Part shown: piece after piece, positions 15,953 to 23,555 of the stretch
How the letters are laid out: each line of letters begins with the position of its first letter
Position numbering within the stretch: the first letter of the stretch is position 1
Assembly (NCBI RefSeq): GCF_003627815.1
Contig: NZ_CP032698.1
Span: forward strand, 4,402,001-4,466,000
Source of the DNA: Streptomyces hundungensis
GTDB taxonomy: Bacteria > Actinomycetota > Actinomycetes > Streptomycetales > Streptomycetaceae
DNA: 64,000 nucleotides
Direction: 5' to 3'
Notes under the pieces: generated by a model
The model's database searches: none
What the model was told of the DNA's origin: nothing
What the model saw: only the letters and a program-made list of their open reading frames with translations
Made by a program: the position numbers and the translations under genes

Positions 15953-16540
15953 ATGAGGCCACGCGCCCGCGTCGCACTCGGCGCCACGATCGCCGCGGCC
16001 ATCTGCACCGCGGCCCTCCTCGACCCGGCCGCCGGGCACCGGCACGGCGCCTCCGCGCCACCCGTGAGGCCCTTCTCGGCGGCCGCGCACAACCCGGCCG
16101 CCGCGACCCGACCGGCCGCGCCCCCGCCTCCCGTGGGGCCCTTCTCGGCGGGCCTTCCGGACCCGGCCGCCGCGACCCGGCCCGACGCCCTCGCGTCTCC
16201 CACGGGCGCCCTCGGCGGTGGCACGGCCTGCACCGCCTCCCGGGAGGTGTCCATCGGCGCCGGCGTCTCCGCGCTGCTGACCCTGAGCCCCGCAGGACCC
16301 AGGGTCGCCTTCAAGGACGGCCCGGGCCGGCCCCTCCCCGGCCTCGGCACCCTCGATCGCGCCCACCCCGCGGCGCCGCCCTCCGCGGGCATCCGTGCCG
16401 AGATCCTCACGCCGTACGGCACCGCGCCCCGGCTGAGGACCAAGGTCGAGGGCGGCGCCGCGACCCCGTACCAGCTCCAGGACTTTCCCCGGCTGCCCCG
16501 GGGGTGCGCCCTGAAAGGGGTCGAAGCGCCCGCCGCCTAG
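15953..16540 (+). CDS. Small secreted protein of unknown function
   Basis: 195-aa protein I do not recognise. It opens with a signal-like segment (MRPRARVALGATIAAAICTA, cleavage or anchoring around ALLDPAAG), followed by two approximate copies of a Pro/Ala-rich unit (PPVRPFSAAAHNPAAATRP and PPVGPFSAGLPDPAAATRP). A C-terminal part with two Cys (GTACTAS, RGCALKG) may be folded. The frame is open for 22 codons before the chosen ATG, but GGGGAG stands at good spacing before 15953 and the signal peptide begins there. It sits alone between the bkd terminator and the GntR gene. Confidence 0.6.
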   Translation: MRPRARVALGATIAAAICTAALLDPAAGHRHGASAPPVRPFSAAAHNPAAATRPAAPPPPVGPFSAGLPDPAAATRPDALASPTGALGGGTACTASREVSIGAGVSALLTLSPAGPRVAFKDGPGRPLPGLGTLDRAHPAAPPSAGIRAEILTPYGTAPRLRTKVEGGAATPYQLQDFPRLPRGCALKGVEAPAA

Positions 16541-16603
16541 GGCGTCGTCCCGCGATCCGGACGGTGCTTTCTGATGCACCCCTGTTGTATCTATCCTGTG
16601 CGC

Positions 16604-17266
16604 ATGCCTTCCGCCCCGGCCCCCGCCACCAAGCAGCCGCCCGCCGCCGACCGGGTCTACCTGTACGTCAAGCAGGCGGTGCTCGACCGCCGGTACGCGG
16701 GCGGCACGCTGCTCACCGAGGGGGAGCTGGCCGAGGCGGTCGGGGTGTCGCGGACGCCGGTGCGCGAAGCGCTGCTCAAGCTCGAAGTCGAGGGGCTGCT
16801 CAAGCTCTACCCGAAGAAGGGCGCCCTCGTGCTCGCCGTCTCCGCGCAGGAGACCGCCGACGTGGTCGAAACCCGGCTGCTCGTCGAGGAGTTCGCGGCC
16901 CGCCGGGCCGTACCCGCGCCGGACCGTCTGATCCGGCGCCTGGAGGAACTCCTGGCCGAGCAGAAGGCGCACGCCGACGCCGGAGACCTGGCCGCCGTCG
17001 CCGTCAGCGACCGCTGCTTCCACGCCGAGATCGTGAGCAACGCCGGGAACGCGATCCTGTCCCGGCTCTACGACCAGATGCGGGACCGCCAACTGCGCAT
17101 GGGCGTCGCCGTGATGCACGCCCAGCCCGACCGCGTCGCCAAGAACATCGCCGAGCACGAGGAGATGCTGGCGGCGATCAGGGCCGGAGACGGCGAGCGG
17201 GCCGCGCACTGTGTGCGCCAACATCTGCGCTGGGTCAAGGTTTTGGTCAGGGGGGACGACCGATGA
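16604..17266 (+). CDS. GntR-family regulator with FCD effector domain
   Basis: 220-aa transcription factor: winged helix (about 16-80; LTEGELAEAVGVSRTPVREA is the GntR recognition helix region) and an all-helical FCD domain that binds a carboxylic-acid effector, usually through a metal (His in SDRCFHAEIV and AEHEEML). Start ATG 16604, with a TATCCT hexamer ending 6 bases before it, so the mRNA is probably leaderless; the ATG at 16574 lies upstream of that promoter. The stop overlaps the ATG of the MFS transporter (ATGA), so regulator and transporter are one unit, and the regulator probably senses the transporter's substrate. Confidence 0.9.
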   Translation: MPSAPAPATKQPPAADRVYLYVKQAVLDRRYAGGTLLTEGELAEAVGVSRTPVREALLKLEVEGLLKLYPKKGALVLAVSAQETADVVETRLLVEEFAARRAVPAPDRLIRRLEELLAEQKAHADAGDLAAVAVSDRCFHAEIVSNAGNAILSRLYDQMRDRQLRMGVAVMHAQPDRVAKNIAEHEEMLAAIRAGDGERAAHCVRQHLRWVKVLVRGDDR

Positions 17267-18561
17267 GTTCAGCGGGAACGCCCGCGCCGCGGACGCTGGG
17301 CGGGCGCCGCGCCGCGTTCGTGTGGGGCATAGGCGTCGGCGTCTACTTCGTCGCCGTCATCTTCCGCACCTCGCTCGGCGTCGCGGGCCTCGACGCCGCC
17401 GACCGCTTCCACGTCAACGCCTCGGCGCTGTCCACCTTCTCCATCCTCCAACTCCTTGTCTACGCGGGCATGCAGATACCCGTCGGCCTCATGGTCGACC
17501 GGCTCGGCACCAAGAAGGTCCTGGTGCTCGGGACCGCCCTGTTCACCGTCGGGCAGCTCGGCTTCGCCCTGTCTCCCTCGTACGGCACCGCGCTCGCCTC
17601 CCGGGCGCTGCTCGGCTGCGGTGACGCGATGACCTTCATCAGCGTGCTGCGGCTCGGCTCGCGCTGGTTCCCGCCCAAGCACGGCCCGATGATCGGGCAG
17701 GTCGCCGCGTTGTTCGGCATGGCCGGCAACCTGGTGTCCACCCTCGTCATCGCCCGCGCCCTGCACCACTTCGGCTGGACGGCGACCTTCGCGGGCAGCT
17801 CGCTCGCCGGGGTCGTCGTGCTGGTCCTGCTGCTCGCGTTCCTGCGCGACCACCCCGAGGGCCATGAGCCGCCGCCCGCCCATCACGCGGGGGCCGCGTT
17901 CGTCCGCCGTCAGATCGCCGAGTCCTGGCGCGAGCCCGGTACCCGCCTCGGCATGTGGGTGCACTTCACGACGCAGTTCCCCGCCATGGTGTTCCTGCTG
18001 CTGTGGGGGATGCCGTTCCTCGTCGAGGCCCAGGGCCTCGACCGGGGCGCGGCCGGGGGACTGCTGACCCTGGTGGTGCTCTCCAACATGGTCGTGGGCC
18101 TGGTGTTCGGCCAGCTCATAGCCCGCCACCATGCGGCCCGGCTGCCCCTGGCGCTCGGCACCATAGGGGCGACCGCCCTGCTATGGGCCGCGACCATCGC
18201 CTACCCGGGCGTCCACGCCCCGATGTGGCTGCTGGTCACACTCTGTCTGGTCCTGGGAGCGTGTGGCCCCGCCTCGATGATCGGCTTCGACTTCTCCCGC
18301 CCCGCCAACCCGCCGGAACGCCAGGGCACCGCCTCCGGGATCACCAACATGGGCGGCTTCATCGCCTCGATGACGACGCTGCTCGCGGTGGGCGTGCTGC
18401 TCGACGCGACCGGCGACAACTACCGCGTCGCCTTCTCGTCGGTGTTCGTCCTGGAGGCGCTGGGCATCGTCCAGATCCTGCGGCTGCGCAGGCGGGCCCA
18501 GCGTCGCGAACGGGAGCGGCTGGTGGCGAGCAGAGTGGAAGCGGTCCACGTGCCGGTATAG
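17263..18561 (+). CDS. Major facilitator superfamily transporter
   Basis: 432-aa membrane protein with about 12 hydrophobic helices and the MFS motif A between TM2 and TM3 (GLMVDRLGTKKVL). N- and C-terminal halves are joined by a charged loop (FLRDHPEGHEPPPAHH...). Begins MSSAGTPAPRTLGGRRAAFV, then the first helix. Coupled to the GntR gene by a 4-base overlap. The closest-looking group is the anion:cation symporter/nitrate-nitrite-like branch; the real substrate is unknown, but an organic acid would fit the FCD regulator (inference). Confidence 0.9.
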   Translation: MSSAGTPAPRTLGGRRAAFVWGIGVGVYFVAVIFRTSLGVAGLDAADRFHVNASALSTFSILQLLVYAGMQIPVGLMVDRLGTKKVLVLGTALFTVGQLGFALSPSYGTALASRALLGCGDAMTFISVLRLGSRWFPPKHGPMIGQVAALFGMAGNLVSTLVIARALHHFGWTATFAGSSLAGVVVLVLLLAFLRDHPEGHEPPPAHHAGAAFVRRQIAESWREPGTRLGMWVHFTTQFPAMVFLLLWGMPFLVEAQGLDRGAAGGLLTLVVLSNMVVGLVFGQLIARHHAARLPLALGTIGATALLWAATIAYPGVHAPMWLLVTLCLVLGACGPASMIGFDFSRPANPPERQGTASGITNMGGFIASMTTLLAVGVLLDATGDNYRVAFSSVFVLEALGIVQILRLRRRAQRRERERLVASRVEAVHVPV

Positions 18562-18585
18562 GCGCCCACCACACAGCGCGGTGGC

Positions 18586-19410
18586 TTACGGCGTGACCGC
18601 GAAGTGCCGCAGGATGGCGTCGGCCAGTGCCTGGTCGCCCTCCGCCTTGACGCGGTCGGCCACCGCGTGCGGACGGACCCGGCCGCAGGCCAGACGCAGG
18701 AAGGTCTCCCAGTCCATGGCGAGGGTGACGAGCGGGCCGAGCGAGGGCGCGCCGTCGATGGTGCCGTGCCCGTCCGCGTCCACCCGTACCGTGCGCAGGA
18801 ACTCCAGCGGGCCGTGGATGTCGAAGACCACCGCCGAGTTGGGCGGCGCGCCCGCGTCCTTGGCGACGACCCGGGGCAGCGTGTGCAGCAGGATGTCGCG
18901 GGCCACGTACGCGCCCGGGGAGTCCAGGTTCCCCGGCTTGTTCAGCGCCCAGCGCAGGTCCTGCTCGTGCACCCACACATCGAACGCCCGCATCCGCAGC
19001 GCCAGTTCCAGCGTCTGCTCCGCGCCGAGCGGCGCCCGCACCTTGGTGTCCGGGTCGCGGTTCTCGTTGCGCAGCTGACGTGCCCGGCGAATGATCGTGT
19101 ACTCCAGCTCGGAGGTCATCTCCGGCGCCGTGTGGTGGCGGCGCACATCGACCTGCATCTCCATGTAGCGGGCGAACTCGGTCTGCACATGGAAGATGTC
19201 GCGCGGCAGGGTGTGGATCGGCCGGGGATCGCCCAGCTGCTCGCACTCCATGCCGATGATGTGCGACACGATGTCCCGCACCGACCAGTTGGGGCACGGG
19301 GTGGGCCGGTTCCACTCGCCTTCGACGAGCGGCTGCACCAGCTCGGATATCGCCTCGATGGAGTGGGTCCAGGCATCGGCGTAGGTCTGAAGGCTGGGAT
19401 GGACGGTCAC
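18586..19410 (-). CDS. DinB-fold protein of the mycothiol-dependent maleylpyruvate isomerase/TIGR03083 family
   Basis: 274-aa four-helix DinB-like protein. The N-terminal part PCPNWSVRDIVSHIIGMECE carries the conserved metal-binding His and the WsvxDivxH signature of the family, which includes mycothiol-dependent enzymes; RMRAFDVWVHEQDLRWAL holds the second and third expected metal ligands (His, with Asp/Glu). The C-terminal third is an SCP-like domain (VVFDIHGPLEFLRTVRVD; GDQALADAILRHFAVTP). The frame stays open to 19623, but the upstream part is shadow-like; GTG 19410 begins a normal N-terminus. Convergent with the MFS gene, divergent from the nitrilase-fold gene. Substrate unknown. Confidence 0.82.
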   Translation of the reverse strand: MTVHPSLQTYADAWTHSIEAISELVQPLVEGEWNRPTPCPNWSVRDIVSHIIGMECEQLGDPRPIHTLPRDIFHVQTEFARYMEMQVDVRRHHTAPEMTSELEYTIIRRARQLRNENRDPDTKVRAPLGAEQTLELALRMRAFDVWVHEQDLRWALNKPGNLDSPGAYVARDILLHTLPRVVAKDAGAPPNSAVVFDIHGPLEFLRTVRVDADGHGTIDGAPSLGPLVTLAMDWETFLRLACGRVRPHAVADRVKAEGDQALADAILRHFAVTP

Positions 19411-19573
19411 GGGACCCCTCGGCGGTTCTTGTACGCGGGCTGGACTGCGGGACTGCGTGGGAGGCTTGGTCGCTAAGTTACGCTGCCGGGCAGCACCCCG
19501 GCAGTGCTTTCGTGTGACGATCGTAGGCTGTCTCCCGTAGTGCTGACGGCTCGAAGGCCAGGACGGTGGTACT

Positions 19574-20347
19574 GTGCGCGCTTCCCTCATCCAGATCGAC
19601 GTCGACCCCGGCGAGTCCGTCAATTCCCGCCGCGAACGCGCGGGTTCGCTCGTCCGCGAGCAGCGGGGCAGCGATCTGGTCGTGCTCCCCGAGCTGTGGA
19701 CGACCGGCGCCTTCGCCTACGAACTCTTCGGCGACGAGGCCGAGAAGCTCGACGGGCCGACCGCGCGGGCCATGTCCGAGGCGGCCCGGGACGCCGGTGT
19801 CTGGCTCCACGCGGGCTCCGTCCCGGAGCGGGGCGAGGACGGCGTGCTGTACAACACCTCCCTCGTCTTCTCGCCCGACGGCGCACTCGCGCACAGCTAC
19901 CGCAAGATCCACCGGTTCGGCTTCGACAAGGGCGAGGCGGTTCTGATGGGCGCGGGCGACCGGCTCGTCACCGTGCCGCTGCCCGAGCTCACGCTGGGCC
20001 TCGCGACCTGTTACGACCTGCGCTTCCCCGAACTCTTCCGGGGTCTGGTCGACGCGGGCGCCCAGGCCTTCGTGATCCCGGCCGGCTGGCCCGAACGGCG
20101 CCGCGCCCACTGGACGCTGCTGGCGCGGGCCCGTGCGGTCGAGAACCAGGCGTATGTACTGGCCTGCGGGACGGCGGGGACGCATGCGGGGGTGGAGCAG
20201 GCGGGGCGCAGTGTGGTGGTGGATCCGTGGGGGGAGGTGCTCGCGGAGGCGGGGGCGGGGGAGGAGGTCCTGGTGGTGGACCTCGCGCCGGGGAAGGTCG
20301 CGGAGACCCGGGCGACCTTCCCGGCCCTACGAGACCGCGTCCTGTAG
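19574..20347 (+). CDS. Carbon-nitrogen hydrolase (nitrilase superfamily, Nit/omega-amidase-like)
   Basis: 257-aa cytoplasmic amidase with the full Glu-Lys-Cys triad: E40 in VVLPELW, K111 in SYRKIHRF, C146 in ATCYDLRFPELF. The length and the RFPELFRGL motif fit the Nit1/Nit2-like branch, whose members act as omega-amidases or on deaminated glutathione-like compounds. GTG start with AGGA about 10 bases upstream. It stands divergent from the DinB-fold gene across 163 bases and is followed by a repeat-filled gap, so it is probably monocistronic. Confidence 0.9.
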   Translation: MRASLIQIDVDPGESVNSRRERAGSLVREQRGSDLVVLPELWTTGAFAYELFGDEAEKLDGPTARAMSEAARDAGVWLHAGSVPERGEDGVLYNTSLVFSPDGALAHSYRKIHRFGFDKGEAVLMGAGDRLVTVPLPELTLGLATCYDLRFPELFRGLVDAGAQAFVIPAGWPERRRAHWTLLARARAVENQAYVLACGTAGTHAGVEQAGRSVVVDPWGEVLAEAGAGEEVLVVDLAPGKVAETRATFPALRDRVL

Positions 20348-20384
20348 CCCCCCGGCCCCCTCGCCCCTCAACCCCCTGACCCTG

Positions 20385-20632
20385 CGGACCGTGCCCGCTC
20401 TTCGCGCAGTTCCCCGCGCCCCTTAAACCCCGTTTTCGTCCGCGGACCGTGCGTGGCTGGGCGCGCAGTTCCCCGCGCCCCCAAAACCCGTTTTCGTCTG
20501 CGGGCCGTGGGTGGCTGGGCGCGCAGTTCCTCGCGCCCCTTAAGTGCTCGGTGCTGGGGCACCTTCAGCCTGTCCGGCGATTGAGGACGAGCGCCGTTCA
20601 GGCGCGAACGGGGTCTGGGGCGGAGCCCCAGG
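20385..20632. repeat. Dispersed intergenic repeat block A
   Basis: Fills the 366-bp gap after the nitrilase-fold gene. It holds three copies of a GCGCAGTTCCCCGCGCCCC element (near 20401, 20460 and 20520) and one copy of a 66-bp module (20566-20631) that starts CAGCCTGTCCGGCGATTGAG and ends in a CTGGGGCGGAGCCCCAG hairpin. The same two elements recur in three other gaps of this window. Confidence 0.85.
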
Positions 20633-20713
20633 AGGGCCGGAACCATCCAGCCCGACCCGGGGCCCGCCGAACGGCGACACAAGCTGTTCATACCGGGATG
20701 GCAAGCTTGAACC

Positions 20714-22522
20714 ATGAACGACGCCCCCGTCCCCACCCCCCGCCGCGCCCGAGTCCGCGCCCCCGAGCTGATCGGCAAGGGCGGCTGGCTGAACACCGGC
20801 GGGAAGGAGCTGAGCCTCGCCGAGCTGCGCGGCCGCATCGTGATCCTCGACTTCTGGACGTTCTGCTGCATCAACTGCCTGCACGTCCTCGACGAGCTGC
20901 GCGAGCTGGAGGAGAAGCACCGGGACACCCTGGTGATCGTCGGCGTGCACTCGCCGAAGTTCGTGCACGAGGCCGAGCACCGGGCGGTCGTGGACGCCGT
21001 GGAGCGGTACGGCGTGGAGCACCCGGTCCTGGACGACCCGGAGCTGGCCACCTGGAAGCAGTACGCGGTGCGGGCCTGGCCCACCCTCGTGGTGATCGAC
21101 CCCGAGGGGTACGTCGTCGCCCAGCACGCCGGTGAGGGCCACGCCCACGCCATCGAGCGCCTCGTCGAGGAGCTGGAGGCCGAGCACGGCGCGAAGGGGA
21201 CGCTGCGGCGCGGGGACGGCCCCTATGTGCCGCCGGAGCCCGTCGCGAGCGACCTGCGCTTCCCCGGCAAGGCGATCGCCCTGCCCAGCGGGAACTTCCT
21301 GGTGTCCGACACCACCCGCCACCAGCTCGTCGAGCTCGCCCCCGACGGGGAGACCGTCGTACGCCGGATCGGCGGGGAGGGCCGGTTCAAGGAGCCGCAG
21401 GGCCTCGCGCTGCTCCCCGACGGCACGGTGGTCGTCGCCGACACGGTGCACCACGCGCTGCGCCGCTTCGACCCGGTGAGCGGGGAGATCGAGCTGCTCG
21501 CCGGTACCGGCACCCAGTGGTGGCAGGGCCGCCCCACCTCCGGACCCGCCCTTGAGGTGGACCTCTCCTCGCCGTGGGACGTGGCCTGGTGGCGGGGCAA
21601 GGTGTGGATCGCCATGGCCGGGGTGCACCAGCTGTGGACGTACGACCCGGAGACGAAGACCGTCGAGGTGGCGGCCGGCACCACCAACGAGGGCCTGGTG
21701 GACGGGCCCGGCGCCGAGGCCTGGTTCGCCCAGCCCTCCGGGCTCGCGGCCACCGAGGACCGGCTCTGGGTCGCCGACTCCGAGACCTCGGCGCTGCGGT
21801 ACGTCGACACCGAGGGCGCGGTGCACACCGCCGTCGGCACCGGCCTGTTCGACTTCGGGCACCGCGACGGCGACGCCGCGCAGGGGCTGCTCCAGCACCC
21901 GCTCGGCGTCACCGCGCTGCCGGACGGTTCGGTCGCCGTGTCGGACACCTACAACCACGCGCTGCGCCGCTACGACCCGGCGAGCGGTCAAGTGACCACG
22001 CTGGCAACGGACTTGAGGGAGCCGAGCGATGCGGTACTGGTCGGTGACGACATCGTCGTCGTCGAGTCGGCGCGGCACCGGCTGACCCGGCTGCGGCTGC
22101 CCGAGGAGGCCGTACGGGTCGAGGCGGTGGCCCACCGCACCCAGCGCGCGGCGACCGAAGTCGCCCCGGGCAGGCTCCAGTTGGACGTGGTGTTCCAGGC
22201 GCCCGCAGGGCAGAAGCTGGACACCCGCTACGGGCCATCGACCCGGCTCCTGGTCTCCTCGACGCCGCCCGAGCTGCTGCTCACCGGTGAGGGCACCGGC
22301 ACCGACCTCGCGCGCGAGCTCGCCCTGAACCCGGAGGTCGGCGAGGGCGTGCTGCACGTGTCGGCGATGGCGGCCTCCTGCGACGACGACCCGGCGAACG
22401 AGTACCCCGCCTGCCATGTCCACCAGCAGGACTGGGGCGTCCCCGTGGTGATCGTCGAGGGCGGCGCGGCGCGGCTGCCGCTGGTGCTGGCCGGGATGGA
22501 CCGGGCGGCCGAGGGCGCCTAG
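20714..22522 (+). CDS. Thioredoxin-fold protein with C-terminal NHL beta-propeller
   Basis: 602-aa protein of the NHLRC2 type. The N-terminal thioredoxin/AhpC-like domain (about 25-165) has FWTFCCINCLHVL, giving a CxxC pair C52-C55. Then comes a six-bladed-type NHL propeller (about 175-470), with repeat signatures PQGLALLPDGTVVVADTVHH, SSPWDVAWWRGKVWIAM and HPLGVTALPDGSVAVSDTYN. The last ~120 residues are a beta-rich tail. No signal peptide, so cytoplasmic. Likely a redox-linked scaffold; no substrate is known. Stop overlaps by 3 bases the stop of the convergent DUF4232 gene. Confidence 0.9.
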   Translation: MNDAPVPTPRRARVRAPELIGKGGWLNTGGKELSLAELRGRIVILDFWTFCCINCLHVLDELRELEEKHRDTLVIVGVHSPKFVHEAEHRAVVDAVERYGVEHPVLDDPELATWKQYAVRAWPTLVVIDPEGYVVAQHAGEGHAHAIERLVEELEAEHGAKGTLRRGDGPYVPPEPVASDLRFPGKAIALPSGNFLVSDTTRHQLVELAPDGETVVRRIGGEGRFKEPQGLALLPDGTVVVADTVHHALRRFDPVSGEIELLAGTGTQWWQGRPTSGPALEVDLSSPWDVAWWRGKVWIAMAGVHQLWTYDPETKTVEVAAGTTNEGLVDGPGAEAWFAQPSGLAATEDRLWVADSETSALRYVDTEGAVHTAVGTGLFDFGHRDGDAAQGLLQHPLGVTALPDGSVAVSDTYNHALRRYDPASGQVTTLATDLREPSDAVLVGDDIVVVESARHRLTRLRLPEEAVRVEAVAHRTQRAATEVAPGRLQLDVVFQAPAGQKLDTRYGPSTRLLVSSTPPELLLTGEGTGTDLARELALNPEVGEGVLHVSAMAASCDDDPANEYPACHVHQQDWGVPVVIVEGGAARLPLVLAGMDRAAEGA

Positions 22523-23295
22523 CCGAAGCCCGGCTTGAACGGGCCGGTCCGCGGGGCCGGCCCGCACAGGGGCAGCGCGGCCGGGCGCCCGTGCGCGTCC
22601 AGGACCGCCACGGTGATCGCCGTGTCGGAGCCGGGCAGCGTCACCCGCACCGCCGAGCCGCGGGCGGCGCAGCCCCGGCGCGGGGTGTGGTGCACCCGGG
22701 CCACCCCATTCGCCCCGGGGTGCAGGGCGAAGGGTTTCGCGAACGGCTTGGCGGGGGCGGAGACGAGCGGGGCGCCGCGGCCGCTGTCGTCCAGGACGGC
22801 CAGGGTGGGGGCGCCGTGCAGCACACAGGTGTGGCCGGAGGTGTTGCGGACCACCAGGACGGCGTCGCTCTCGGCCCGCACGTCTGCGCCGGGCCGTGAA
22901 CCGCCCGGGCCGCGGGGGCCGTCCGCGGTGCGGAAGGTGAAGGACAGCGCGGTGGGCGAGCAGAAGGCGCGGGCGTCGTCCCCGCCGTCGCCGAACGGGC
23001 CCGTGCGGGTGTCCGTGCCGGAGGGACTGGGCCCCGGGGTCGCCGACGCCGTACCGGACGCGGCACTGGGCACGGCCCCCGGCGAGGGGCTCTGCCCGGT
23101 CGCCTTCGGGGCGGGCGTGGGCACGGACGGCGCGGGCCGCTCGCGCGGGGTGGTGGCCGAGGGCGCCGGGGAGCTGTGCGCCACGGTGTGCGCGGAGGTG
23201 GTGGGGGCGGCGGGGACGCGGTCCGTGCACGCGGTGAGGGCGCCGAACAGCACGGCGAGACCGACGACGGCCCCACTCCCCCTGACCCCGCGCAT
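22519..23295 (-). CDS. DUF4232 lipoprotein
   Basis: 258-aa exported lipoprotein. Signal MRGVRGSGAVVGLAVLFGAL with a lipobox LTAC, then a Ser/Pro/Thr-rich spacer of about 85 residues, then a DUF4232 beta-sandwich (about 115-258) with the family's Cys pairs (ARAFCSP, HTCVLHG, RRGCAARG, ALPLCGP) and the VRNTSGHTCVLHGAPTLAVL core. Role unknown; DUF4232 proteins are common in the actinobacterial envelope. An upstream ATG at 23325 would add 10 residues. A 27-bp triple repeat lies 109-189 bases upstream of the start. Confidence 0.85.
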   Translation of the reverse strand: MRGVRGSGAVVGLAVLFGALTACTDRVPAAPTTSAHTVAHSSPAPSATTPRERPAPSVPTPAPKATGQSPSPGAVPSAASGTASATPGPSPSGTDTRTGPFGDGGDDARAFCSPTALSFTFRTADGPRGPGGSRPGADVRAESDAVLVVRNTSGHTCVLHGAPTLAVLDDSGRGAPLVSAPAKPFAKPFALHPGANGVARVHHTPRRGCAARGSAVRVTLPGSDTAITVAVLDAHGRPAALPLCGPAPRTGPFKPGFG

Positions 23296-23403
23296 ACGCC
23301 CTTCGATCCCCTCGTGAAACACCATTACCGGACGGACACCGGCCAGCCTGCCGGACCGTCGCCCGACGCACATCCGCCGGAAGTACCTCCCCCGTGAGTA
23401 CCT

Positions 23404-23484
23404 CCACCGGACGTAGTCTCCCGAGGGCTTCCACCGGACGCACTCACCCGAGAGCTTCCACCGGACGTGCTCATTCGAGAGCTT
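23404..23484. repeat. Three tandem 27-bp repeats upstream of the DUF4232 gene
   Basis: Units at 23404-23430, 23431-23457 and 23458-23484, each beginning CCACCGGACG and ending CGAGRGCTT; a more degenerate partial unit precedes them. They lie between the SARP gene's 3' end and the lipoprotein start, where direct repeats would be a natural binding target for a regulator. Confidence 0.85.
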
Positions 23485-23555
23485 CGCGGGCGCGCCTATC
23501 GTTTGGCTAATGGGCTCGCGGGGCGGAACGCAGGCCAGTGCCTCACGGACCGGGG

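Noticed and set aside
15038-17224. A 728-codon minus-strand open frame across bkdC and GntR
   Set aside because: Antisense to well-supported genes and lacking any recognisable motif.
23404-23484. Possible CRISPR or coding repeat in the 27-bp units
   Set aside because: No spacers between units, and the frame through them belongs to an antisense-like shadow without a start.
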